Of a stretch of 64,000 bases of DNA, positions 43,358 to 54,254 are shown in pieces. Source of the DNA: Serpula lacrymans var. lacrymans S7.9 (Eukaryota; Basidiomycota; Agaricomycetes; Boletales; Serpulaceae); contig NW_006763296.1 in assembly GCF_000218685.1 (NCBI RefSeq), positions 796,715 through 860,714 of the forward strand, read 5' to 3'. The notes beneath the pieces are model-generated. The model made no database searches and had not been told where the DNA came from. It saw only the letters and a list, made by a program, of their open reading frames with translations. A program made the translations under genes and the position numbers. How positions within the stretch are numbered: position 1 is the first letter of the stretch; the number at the start of each line of letters is the position of its first letter.

Positions 43358-44660
43358 CTACTCTTCATCATCGCTCTCATCATCATCTGCCTCCTCCAAC
43401 CACTTCAAGAAAGGCTCACTCGCTTTCCTAACCTTCTTACTAACCTCCTTATCAACATACTTTTTGCTTACATGAGTTCCCCACTGCATAACAACTTCTT
43501 CCTCGATTATATCTGTCTGATATAAAGCCATCAAGATTTTTGGAACACTTGGAATTAGTTCAGGGTGGGTGAGCCCAACAAGACGTTCGATACCGCCAAG
43601 AAGAGCTTTTTGATGTTTCTCCGAAGTGACCATCTAACGAACACATCAGCCATAACGCTAGCATTACATGTATATCCGACCTCACCTTGGCCAACAGAGC
43701 TTTGTATGTCTCGATTTCTTTGACCACGTCTTCTGTGAACAAAGCCTGTACGAGAACGAGCACTGTTTTATGCTTTTTCTCCACTCCAAATTCTTGTGCC
43801 TTCTTGTAAATTTGAACAGCACCAATATCGTCGTCATCGCGATTCTCCTCAACCCAGCGACCAAATTGCGCATAAGGACTATCTGCATCTTCGTCGCTAT
43901 CATCATCGCCTAAGCCCCCAGCAGGAGTGAGAGAAAGGCCAGCGACAGAGCCCTCCAATGCTTTAACCCGGGCTTTGACAGCTTCAGCGGAAGTATCAGC
44001 TGACCAGTCTTCCTTGGCAAGCTTTGTTTCAGTGTTAAGGTCTGCAGCCTCTGCCTTGATCTTTTTGGTAAGCTCGTCGTCGGACTCGCCGCCATCGTCG
44101 CCGTCATTTTCATCATCTCCAGGAACATCGGGAGCTGAAGCATGAACGCCACCTCCATTCCCATTTGCCTCGCCCTTGGCATTCTTCTTGCTTTTCTTAG
44201 GATTCTTGGGCGGGTTCTTGACAATGAAAGTTGTTAGTTTGTGCCTCATGTCTACACCGGTCCGCTCTCCACAAGCTTTGCAGTCCCTCACGATGTCCTC
44301 AGTCCTTCCACTCTTAAGAATGATGAGGTCGGTCTCGGGGTTCTTGCACGAACGACAGAGCACGAACTTGTCGATGAAGCCATCAAGAAGCTCTCGCAAC
44401 CTAATGGCATCGTGTGCACCGTTGACGATGTAACGATCGTTCTTTTCATCAAAGGAAGTCTGTGCGCCAAGCTCGCAGCCAAAGAACTTGGTGGTGTAGG
44501 TGGGAGGGCGAGAGAGCGCTCGGGCTACGTCAGACATATTCGGGATGACGGTCTTGATGCCGTTACCCTTACCCTCGATTTTAGTGAGGAGGACTGGCAT
44601 GCGGTAGCGATAGAATTTGTCGTCGACATCGCGACGGATATTAACAATTCCTGCGGCCAT
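43358..44660 (-). CDS. TIF5: Eukaryotic translation initiation factor 5
   Basis: Two exons, complement(43358..43633, 43686..44660), 416 aa. The N-terminal GTPase-activating domain reads [16 protein letters not shown] and includes the C2-C2 zinc finger ([14 protein letters not shown] and [17 protein letters not shown]). A lysine-rich, then acidic linker ([31 protein letters not shown]) precedes the C-terminal W2/HEAT domain, which ends in the acidic aromatic tail [17 protein letters not shown]. eIF5 is the GAP for eIF2-GTP in start-codon recognition. The catalytic Arg is in the NIRRD segment. The model is complete and conserved. Confidence 0.97.
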
Positions 44661-46165
44661 ACTGGGCAATATCTTAACGCTAAAAAAAATTCAACAAATA
44701 TTAAATGGATCAGGTTATGTTCCAAACAGGGTGCAGGCTAAGTGACATACTGTACTTATAAAACCAGATCTAAACAAACACTTATACGATGGATAGTCAA
44801 GTGGAGGTCGAAGCATGAAATTTGATCCTCTGTTTTCGCCTTGACAGGAACAGAAGATGGAGGTGAAGGCGGTTGGAGAAGAAATCGTGAACTTGTGTGA
44901 ATTTACGAGATTTGTAAACAAGTTTTATGTGAAGAGAAGTAGGAGTGGTGACCCTTTGGACTGTGAGGACAGCAGAAAAGGTCGCTGGTGGTGGTGGTGT
45001 GGTGGAGGGTTAAGAAAAGCTGATTTATGTGTCGGTGCAACTTTCAGTAAGCCCGGAGTTCCCCGGATGATTAAGCGACGTGCACCGCCCGTGATCAGCT
45101 TCCGCCTCGAGCACACTTTCCTCGCTAACCAGTTACAAATGGGTCTCGGGGCATAGAAAACATTAAGGCTACCTTGATAGACCATAGAATTCACTTTGGT
45201 TCTTGCAAATGAAAAAGAATCTGCAAGTACGTATACCCTGTCGTTCTTCCGGGTCCGATGCTCATTTTGGCATAGCATAGTCATGAACAATAGGAATTGC
45301 CACTCTCGATTTGAGTGGTATGTGGGATGGCTTTCCCAGACTTGTATCTCGTCTTTGGGCAATGCATCCATACATGCAACTTCTCCTCCACAATAAACCT
45401 CCCATTAATATGTCCTTTCATGTGTGGCGGGCGGCGATAGTTATCACACTATTGTCACTCACTTCACTAAAGAGCGACAGAAGCTGCGAGCCCAGCATAT
45501 ATATGGTCCTGCAACGATGTGGCTGTAGTCTCTCCAAGGCGAACTGTATCATGTCCCTGTGCCTTGTCACCTTGATGATATTGACATACTGCGCTGTCCT
45601 TATCAGCTCACCAAGTCCACGCTGTCAATTCAATGTGAATATCAGTTTAGTTATCTAGCAGAAAGCCCAAGGACCGTATCGTTCAAGCAATACTCAATAC
45701 TTTAAGTTATGAACTGTCCCAAGGACCGTGACATGTGCAATCTAGAGGTGGGAGCTGTCCAGTCATTTGTGTATAGTACTCGAGTACAGTATAGTAAGCA
45801 AGGTCAGGTCATTCCAGGTTGGTAATGCATCACAGGAACAATCCCACCATAGCTCCAAGTAGCAAACACAAGAATTCAGCTGACTGCAGGTAGCATACGC
45901 ACGATTACCTGGATGTGAAACTCAGTTGAAGTAGTAGAGACTGCTGCAATTGCAGCCATTCATTCATCCTGGTCCGGATCGCAACCAGGTGGCACAGCGA
46001 TTGTGTTCCTTCAACTTCCTTGTTTTATACTATTCCTGCCAGTGATGACAAGACTAAAAAAAAAAGTACAACAATTATCCGAGTATCGTTCCATACACTG
46101 ATCTCTCATAGTTTACAATTGGGGCCGGAATCACCGTGAGCATCAGAACGAATATTTTGACATAG
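44661..46165. other. 1.5-kb intergenic region upstream of eIF5
   Basis: No frame shows conserved motifs or coherent splicing. A GT-rich stretch (GGTGGTGGTGGTGTGGTGG near 44989-45007) is an imperfect simple repeat. The region holds the eIF5 promoter and the GPX 3' UTR. Confidence 0.4.
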
Positions 46166-47033
46166 TCAAGCCGCAAGCTGCTTCGCGACCTCAGCATCAA
46201 TTCCTTGCGGAGTAGTCGTCGATGCCCAGCGTTGCACGACGTTACCCTTCTTGTCAATCAAGAACTTCTCGAAATTCCACTGCAAACCAAGCCGTGAGTT
46301 AGAAACCAATCGTGCAGAAATGAACCACATAGCTCACCTTGATTCTCGATAATCCTAAGAGGCCAGATTTCTGGTTCTTGAGCCAGGAGAAGACGGCGTT
46401 CGTGTTGTCCCCATTAACGTCGGCCTTCTTCATCAGAGGGAAAGATACGCCGTGATTGATGGTACAGAATTCGGCGATGGAAGCATCGTCATCAGGTTCT
46501 TGGCCACCAAACTGGAGGGGAGGGACGTGATATGAGTGTACTGATACTTGCCCAACGGGATTATTATACAGACCTGATTGCATGGGAATCCCAAAATAAT
46601 GAATCCTTGATCCTTGTACTTGTCGTATAATGACTGAAGACCTGATAGGAGTGAAAGGCGGTAAATAACTGGGTCAGATAAGAAGGACAATAAGAGGACC
46701 TTTATACTGCGGTGTGAATCCACTGCATTAGGAATAACAGATAGGTAAGACAAATAGTAACCGTAGGGTATTCCAGAAGAAAAGAAGAAAAGTGGTAAAC
46801 GCGTTCTCGTTCGAATCGTACATTCGATTTGCGCAAAGTACGTGGTCCAAGGTAAATACGGCCCGCATAAGCCCATATTGCAAAGCAGAGGACTGTCAAA
46901 AGGGTAAAACTGGAACGCACCACTGACTGGCAGTGTTGACAACCAGCACGACTTTGCCTTTCAGCTGATCAAAGTCATACGTAGTCCCATTCGGAAGCTC
47001 GGCTGCAAGGTCATAAAATGTAGTTGTAGGCAT
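46166..47033 (-). CDS. Glutathione peroxidase (Cys type)
   Basis: Five exons, complement(46166..46279, 46338..46511, 46574..46641, 46700..46722, 46921..47033), 163 aa. It begins [16 protein letters not shown], then [20 protein letters not shown] with the peroxidatic Cys, [19 protein letters not shown] with the Gln and second Cys, and [19 protein letters not shown] with the Trp-Asn of the catalytic set. The fungal Gpx/Hyr1 family uses thioredoxin to reduce hydroperoxides and can act as a redox sensor. An in-frame upstream ATG at 47270 exists, but a TATA box lies between, so 47033 is preferred. Confidence 0.93.
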
Positions 47034-47504
47034 TTCTTTGTGTTCAGAGGTGGTGACGGCTTCAGTGTCTCCTTGTGTGTTTGAATGATAAAAGTTGGGT
47101 AAAAAAGACCGTTGAATCAGGCGAGATGTATTTATCGCAGGGTTGGGGTTATATATACTGCGGAACGCAACGAGACTGGAGCTCTTGTTGGAAAGCTGGC
47201 GATGATAGCAACAGAGATGGGCTGGATTCGTTGCTTTGCTTGAAGGTCTTGGATATCCCGGTAACTTCATTGGATGAACAGGACGGAATCTCGGGACACC
47301 GGATTGGAGATCGGAGCATCGGAACTTGCCGTTTTACCGCGGTTTATCTTATCTTATCTCTAGATAAAATGAGTCTTTGCCTGGGTCTGTACAAGTATTT
47401 TGTGCGCGAATATTATCATGCCAGAATCTCCTCCTGCAGAGTGTGCCCGGTCCCGAATTAATTTTTTCTAAGTCCTTGACCCCGTTGGCTTACTTGAGTA
47501 TCGG
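47034..47504. other. GPX promoter region
   Basis: This 471-bp region lies upstream of the GPX start and downstream of the orphan gene (both on the minus strand). It contains the TATA element at 47149-47157 and TTATCTTATCTTATCTCTAGATAA near 47347-47370, a cluster of GATA-type (TTATC/GATAA) sites. Confidence 0.5.
47149..47157 (-). promoter_or_regulatory. TATA box upstream of glutathione peroxidase
   Basis: TATATATAA on the minus strand, about 115-125 bp before the chosen GPX ATG. It supports 47033 as the start over the ATG at 47270. Confidence 0.55.
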
Positions 47505-47899
47505 TCATGGTCGGGCAGCAAGGGAGAACATTATATATCCAGCTTCTACTGACTCACCTCCCAACTCTCTAATGCCGAACAATAACGCTGTAGCGCTGTG
47601 AGTGCATCAGGAAATCGTGGTACGCTCAGATTGAGACGGCTTTTACATACTTACGGTCTGATCCAATTCAAATGCTTGCCTCGAGGTAGCTCGGATAGCT
47701 CCTTATGACCATTCAATTGAAAAAGCAAGGGGGCGGATTTCCCTGCTTGCAAGTTGACATGAGGCGGATGAATACACAGACCGTGCTGTAAGGTGAGCTC
47801 AGGCATGCCACGAATCCTCACGAAGCTTATAGCCGGAAGACGTAGTGAACCACAGGGGCTTTCTGATAGGCTAACACCAGTTGAGTAAGTCACGTCCAT
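47505..47899 (-). CDS. Small orphan protein, two exons (hypothetical)
   Basis: complement(47505..47595, 47655..47899), 111 aa. The ATG at 47899 starts MDVTYSTGVSLSESPCGSL. A strong GTAAGT donor after GKHLNWIRP and a CACAG acceptor lead in frame to ATALLFGIRELGGESVEAGY and a stop. The splice consensus and preserved phase suggest a real transcript, but no domain, signal peptide or membrane segment is recognised. It lies between GPX and the PNPOx-like gene on the same strand. It could be a lineage-specific gene or a fragment of a longer one. Confidence 0.35.
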
Positions 47900-48277
47900 C
47901 TGCACGTGGTATACACAGCAGCATGGTGTTGCTTGTTGCTTGTGTTACGCAAATATTATGATGGTCGGGTTCACTTACTTCAATACATCATCCACCAGAG
48001 TTATGTTGGCCGACTCGCATCACATCTTTGACCTTCTACTTAATATGACTGTTTAAGATCGGCCTTAGCGATACCAGCGGCCACAGATATTCCAAGGTAA
48101 TGGGCCGTCCAGTATTATTCTTAGTTTTCTTTCTAAATATAATTGATCTATTCGAACATTCCAAGCATTCCAGAAAAAAATGCTGAGTTATGATTTGATT
48201 GTACATTGGCAAGTAAAAGTTACATACAGTAGACTGGTATGGTATACATAGTGTGCGGTGATACTGAATTCAGTACA
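47900..48277. other. Intergenic region, PNPOx-like 3' end to orphan gene promoter
   Basis: 378 bp. No feature is recognised. Confidence 0.4.
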
Positions 48278-49281
48278 TCAAACAAACTCAGCAAAAGACG
48301 TCGAACCAGTCAGTTTTACACATGCAGTCGTAATCATGACACCAAACAAGAAAGAAAGAAAGAATTTGGCATCAAATAGATGGGCATTCTTACCTACAGT
48401 CGCTATTACAACGTGTCCGTTAGCGCGGCCATTGGCACCTTCGTTAGCCTGACCATCCTCCACCTCCTTTGGTTGAGCATTTCTGTCATACAAGCTCCAT
48501 GGTACTCTCTGATTTTCGTGGGCACTATGAAGGCCCGGTACGCCATCCAAACTCTGTAGATTGTTTTTTATCCAATAGGCTTTCAAGCCTTTGCTGTTTA
48601 TTTCGGTAGACCCCTCCTCAACAGACTTTCGGTCAAAGAGCTCCAGTGAATCACACCAACGAGTCAGTTGGTCCCGGTGTGACTCGAATTTGTAATTGGG
48701 TACTGCATAACCACATGACTTGAGAAGACGACAAGTTAGAGAGTTGATGGTTACTGTTATCAGCGTATACTCACCGTTGTCACTTGATAAACATCTACTA
48801 CTATTGCGGCTCGAGAACCAGGCTTGCGAGTTTCTGGGGGTATTAGCTCGTCGTATTCTAGAGAGCCATACTCATGTACGTGACCTAGTAGATAAGCGTT
48901 GAGTGAGCATGATTGAAGGACGCATCATGCAAACACATACCGGTACCGAATATTCTCAGTATTCTAGGTGGACCTTCGAAGGCGTTGAACATGATAGTAA
49001 TCCTACCATTTTCTCGAAGGTGGGAAATAGTCTCGATACCTGGAACGCAATGCGTCGGTGATGAAACTCGTGAAGGACAAGAGACAGAACATACCACTGC
49101 CGGTGATATCTTCGTAGAAGACTTTATTTTGATTGAGGATTTGAAATGAGCCTGGCATAGATTTTGGAGAGAGATTGACATGGCCAGTTGGGTTTAGGGG
49201 AGCAGAGGCAGTCCAGAACATGTGTTGTTTATTGATCCATTCAGCAAGGTTGTCTGGAATGTGGTCGTAGTATTGTACCAT
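48278..49281 (-). CDS. PNPOx-like flavin-binding split-barrel protein with C-terminal membrane anchor
   Basis: Four exons, complement(48278..48718, 48775..48884, 48941..49039, 49095..49281), 278 aa. It starts MVQYYDHIPDNLAEWINKQH. The split-barrel motifs PTGHVNLSPKSMPGSFQI, YEDITGSGIETISHLRENGR, ITIMFNAFEGPPRILRIFG and SRAAIVVDVYQVTTSCGYAV are typical of the pyridoxamine 5'-phosphate-oxidase-like family found in fungi (YLR456W/YPR172W type). The last ~25 residues (FFLSFLFGVMITTACVKLTG) form one hydrophobic helix, giving a tail-anchored arrangement. Substrate and cofactor are unknown. FMN or haem binding is inferred from the fold. Confidence 0.87.
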
Positions 49282-50141
49282 GGTGGGAGAAAGCAAGTGG
49301 TTGGCAGTTTAACGAGGAGTGTGGCTGGTTAAATTGGGAGCCACGGTGATATGTGAGCCTTTTGTAGTACTACAAATAGCAATCCGGGCGAAAAAGAGTA
49401 CGGAATGACGCACGTATTGAGACACATGTGGTAAATATCATCCCACATATGATTCTGAACGTCCGATAGCCCGAGCCCCTAGCGTAGGTACTTTTGTGGT
49501 CTGCACCTCGGATCGACTCGGAGATCCATCGTGTTGCACTCCCATAGTCTCGTTAAGTACGCTTTTACGAAGCTTCAATGGTCAGGTGGTGTGTGCTGTG
49601 ACACTTGGGCGCTATCTGGTGCGATGCAGAAAGAATGTTATCAATTGGCCTGGTCAGGTTGAAGACGATTACGTCTCCGGGTCGGGTTAACGTTTACTCT
49701 GAAGTTTCGAGTTCCGTGAAATGTGTCATAAAAACATTGTTATTGCCTTTTCGGATCTGATAACGCATCGGCGACGACTTGAGCGCCTCAGCTATAACCG
49801 AGCTGAATGCCCGCTGGATGTTTGATACTGTGTTGTCAGCATTCAACATTACTCAACGCCTCCGTGAATCTCGTTTTCAGAAACACCAGCATTAATAATG
49901 TAGATCCATCGGACTCAATTTTATTCAAAGCACAAATTCAAGGTACAACAACTGCTAGCCACACTAGACGTACGATTCAATCCTTGCTTACAGAATATGT
50001 GATATGTACACCACTTGAACGGAGATGAAGTAGCAGGTATGATGCATAATACTGCATCATTGACTATTGAGACCTCCGTGAATGCAATACATTTTCGGCG
50101 TATATTATGACTTCTGACCATCGAACAATGACATTCGCGCA
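49282..50141. other. Intergenic region, NCP1-like 3' end to PNPOx-like promoter
   Basis: About 0.86 kb with no supported gene. Several short frames lack any motif. Confidence 0.4.
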
Positions 50142-51455
50142 TCATTTCCTCCCAGTTAGTGACATCATCTTGACTTGTCTTTCACGCTGAACGAATCGCA
50201 ACAGAACATTAGCAACTATCACCGCGAACGGAAACACAATACCTACCTCATCGGTACCAATGGTGATCCTCAATCTCTCCACTTCTCTGGCACATTCCGC
50301 TACTCTGTCCTCCATTTGCGTCACATTCATTCTCTCCCCCTCCACTCGTTCGTTCTGAGCATTCACTTCCGCCTCTCGCCCTGCCCATCTTGCCTTTTCC
50401 TCGATGCAACGAGCTTCGGTCCGAGCCCGCTCCTCCGCAGCATGCGCTTTCTCTTCCAGATATTTGCTCTCAGCTTTTTGTGCTGCTGATAAAGCTTTGG
50501 CATAAGCTGACTGGGCTTTATTTTCCCGTTTGATGGCAGACTTGTGCAGAGCTTGAAGAGCAGACAGTGTACTGAGAGCAGATTCAAGAGCGGCTTTCTC
50601 GGTGCGTGCCTCGGTTTGAAGCAATTTTGAGAACCGCTTCGACTCCTTCTCTGCAAGATTTGATGGTCAGAACCATATGTGGAAAGTAAGTCAAGCTTTG
50701 ACTTGACCTGACCAGGAAGGAGAGGTGCAGCACTCACTTTCAACCTTGACAATTTTCTCTTTCTGCTTGTCGCTTAAAGATCGGTCTGCGTCAGCTGCTC
50801 TGTAGTGTAAACTCTCATCAAGGTCCGGCTCTGCATTCGGGCCTGTCAGTGCAGCACCATTCATGAATGCTGCAGTAGCCCCCGAAACAGTCCCACTGGT
50901 GCGAATGCTTCTCCCCGTGAGACTTGTGCGAATTGACCCCCTTTTCGTGAGACCTCCACCTCCACCGTACATATTTCCCGAACCATGCCTAGTGGGCGAA
51001 CCACCGCCAGATTCGGGGAGGGAGCGAAGTGAAAGAGTCGGAGACACTTTACGGTCATATCGAGGTTCTTTTGGAAAAGTCTCTCCATTGGCATCAGGGT
51101 CGGCGGTTGCTTCGCCGTTCAAATTCGTTGATCCATTCAGGGGCTGTTCTTGCATGTGGTGTTGTTGTGTTTGCTGAGTCTGCTTTTGTGGCTTGTATGA
51201 GCGGGAAAGTCGGTTTGGTTTGCTACCGTCGTTGAAATCACCATTCACGATTCCATTGGATCCATCTGGCGGTTGGTTCAAGACTGTGCCAGACTTGTCT
51301 GGAATAGCAGCGCTGTTTCTCTTAAGCATGTTTCCGGCAGTACTATCGCTGATGTTGTCGTCGTTGCTGGTGTCTGAAACGAAATGCATGATGGGTGCGT
51401 CAAAGTACTGAGTCTTTTCACTGGATGCAGTAGACGGACTTGGGTCGTGATTCAT
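50142..51455 (-). CDS. Coiled-coil protein related to basidiomycete 'DNA-binding protein NCP1'
   Basis: Three exons, complement(50142..50186, 50247..50650, 50738..51455), 388 aa. The N-terminal 220 residues are disordered and rich in Ser, Asn, Gly and Gln, with a Gly run (MYGGGGGLTKRGS). From about residue 222 (YRAADADRSLSDKQKEKIVK) there is a long Ala/Lys/Glu coiled coil (KESKRFSKLLQTEARTEKAA, EECAREVERLR-like heptads). Proteins of this layout are commonly annotated in Basidiomycota as NCP1-related DNA-binding proteins, but I know of no firm function. The ATG at 51455 is used; an in-frame GTG lies upstream. Confidence 0.75.
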
Positions 51456-51627
51456 CGAGAATGTAAATTCCACTCGCGATTAACCAAATGACATAAATAG
51501 TTCCAGCCAACACGTACTGTCCTAATCCGGTATCTCGCCATTTCTACGTCACCTACGCCACTACGTCACAGCATCTCTCCTTCGTGATCCATCGCCTCTC
51601 TGGTCCATGAGCCATGGTCCGAGAGAC

Positions 51628-53177
51628 CTACCAAAGGTCCTCGACCAGGTCCCGCTCTACCTCTATCACCAGCTCGTCATCAGCCTCGCTATACAGCGCT
51701 TTCACAATCTCCTGTTCCTTCCATCCTCCGCCCTTTACAGGTATCAGGTTGTATGTTATCGACAATGCCGACAGAACACCTCCATATGCGTGCGAAATGC
51801 CTAATTATGCTAGCTATCAGCCAACAGAGCCGTATCATTGCAGCTGTTTTCTTACCTGTGTCGATAATGATAGCCTTTCCCTCGCATCTGGACACAACGT
51901 GTTCAAAATTGGGCGTGTGACCCATGATCATCCTTCGTGTGCCTGTCTTCTGCAGCACTTCGTCTATTTGGCTGCATATCTTCGCCTCTTCACTCTCTGC
52001 CCACCCACGGTACCACAACGGTCCATCTGATCCATACAACCTCACTTCTTCGCGCGTCGATCCCGCAGGTAACCCTGGGTATGCATTGGGAGGATGCGGA
52101 GGAGGCTGCGGAGCCCGCTTCCGTAGCTTGTGTAGGAGAGACGACCCCAAATTGTTGATAGCACTTGGGAAAGGCACGAGATCCGGGTAGGTTGGTGCAA
52201 GGCCTCCATGAACGAACGCGAATGCAGCATGTGACAGTGGACCTGTGTTTGCTTTCTGGTGAGGGCTCGTGTTCGACGGCGGGTAGTCCGTGTTCGGTGG
52301 CCCCAGGGAGGGATGTAAAGGAAGGCGCGAGGCCACAGTATAGTTTGTCGCCCATGCTTTACCCAACCATCCCGATGACAATACCTTCTGTCGAGCTGCA
52401 ACTCCACCAAATGACTCAATTTCAGCAGGGTACACATATCTAGTTCAGAGCTTGAGCACGATTCTGTGATGCAAATGTATCGAGTGCTTACCTCCAGTCA
52501 CCTAAGAGTATTTGTAACACACAATCAGTACATACGCTTCAAACTAATAGTAGCGATACACACCAATAGCATTCATGATTTCGTGGTTACCGAGATGGGT
52601 CAGCATGATACCACCCACCGCTTCAGCTTGTTCTCGCAGCTCGTCAAACCATCTGAATAAGTCGATCGTATCATCTCCTCTATACGGAGACATCGTATGT
52701 GATAAATTAGTATGATTGTTTTTGTGCATGAGAGGTGTACTAAAAGACCCACCTGTCGATGACGTCTCCCGTCTGCACGAAAACATCCACCTTTCCGCTC
52801 CATTCATTGTTTTCATCGACAACCCCCGCCATTTGCAGTACCTTCTGTGCATTATCAAAATCTCCGTGTATATCCCCCACTGCTATGATGTGTCGTGAAT
52901 ACGGTGCACGCGCATCTGCGTGACCATTGCTTTCTACATCCACAACTTTTTCTGGCGACTGGTGTGTTGAAAGCTCATCGGTATTCTGTTGCCCAGTGGA
53001 GAATGGCGCCTGAATCTGAGCCTGCACGAATGTAACGAAAGTGGATACTGCTAGCGGAAGCTTGAAACCAAACGGAGATGCTGTGGCGAATGTTGCCAAC
53101 GACGACTGTGCATAGAGTGCAAGAGAGAGGGCTAATAGAGGGAAAACAAGCAGCGAGAGTAGAGGCAAACGAGACAT
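51628..53177 (-). CDS. Calcineurin-like metallophosphatase with N-terminal signal/anchor
   Basis: Five exons, complement(51628..51800, 51856..52439, 52492..52501, 52564..52679, 52753..53177), 435 aa. A hydrophobic leader (RLPLLSLLVFPLLALSLALY) is followed by the phosphoesterase motifs HIIAVGDIHGDFDNA (GDxHG), VFVQTGDVIDRGDDT (GDxxDRG) and LTHLGNHEIMNAIGDWRYV (GNHE), then AFVHGGLAP and RRMIMGHTPNFEHV (GHTP), ending in DTGISHAYGGVLSAL. All metal ligands are present. The closest family is the Shewanella-like/Ppz-like bacterial-type phosphatases of fungi and plants. It probably works in the ER or vacuole or is secreted. Exon 3 is only 10 nt. Confidence 0.9.
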
Positions 53178-54254
53178 TTTAGTGCAAAATGTCGAACAGC
53201 CGGCTATTGGTGCCCAAGAAGAAAAAAGTAGACGTCGATGCCTAAGTATGTATCTGTCACTGTGCAATTCTGTCCAAGAGAAGAATGCCTGAAGTGAAAG
53301 ACAGGCTTGCAGTCAGGACTGCAGTATATATCGTGTCGTTAAATCAATGAAGCTGCCCTTCTACACTCCAGCACTAGCAGCACACCGTTGATGATCACCA
53401 AGTATACAACGAGGACTAAGCGATCAAGTGGAGAATGCCGTAAACGAACAAGCAGTGCCACAAAGTACTTACACCAAAGTCAACGTTGCCAACGCGCGCC
53501 GACAGCTCTCAGCCACTTAAAAGTGCAACTTACAGTAGACACTGCCCCTATCGATCGCTGTGATATGGAACGTGTGCAGCTACTGTGCAGCTGTCTGTAA
53601 CAAACCATCGTGTATGCCTACTGTTTAGTGGGTGGCGCAGAAAGATGAAATGTTCACCGAGGGCTTCCATCCTATTATCAAAGACGCCGCGTGGGAGGAG
53701 GGCTTAGACCAAGGCATGCAAGCAGGACAACGCAAGCAGGTGTACAACTCATAGCGTTGGGTATTGGATTATATCGCGAAAAAAATTTCAATCTCGCAGC
53801 TGCGGTCCCTGAACGGAAAGTGGCACGCCAATTGGAACCCCCTCAAAACTGTATACCCTTCAGGCCTGCAAGACCATCTTTAACCACCCCTCTTAACATT
53901 TTCACTGATCGTCTATGTCTCGCAAGAGAAAGATCGAAAGCGAGCCGTTTGAGTACTATCGCAGCATAGCGGTCGGCTTTCAAAGACATAACCGTATGAA
54001 AGGCGTGCGCGCCTAACCTACTCAACCCGAGATGAGCAAATGTTCAGTCAGCTGTACGTAGTGAACAAATGAGGTAACAGCGAACGAACCAAAGTACTGA
54101 TGATTTCTGTACATCGAATTTCCCTACACGGGCATTCGTAACTTCGGTTCTGCATTTGATTCGTATTGTTGCGTATATATACTGGATCACCTGTCGCATC
54201 GTATCTAGTCATATTATCAGATGAGTAGACGTTATGATCCATGCTTAAATAATG
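53178..54254. other. Intergenic region, TERT 3' end to metallophosphatase promoter
   Basis: About 1.1 kb with no frame I can support on either strand. Confidence 0.4.

Noticed and set aside
44925..45371. 148-codon minus-strand frame
   Set aside because: It lacks conserved motifs, and its GT/AC-rich simple repeat explains the long frame.
47034..47270. N-terminal extension of glutathione peroxidase from the in-frame ATG at 47270
   Set aside because: A TATA box lies inside the extension, and the family starts at [13 protein letters not shown] sequences.
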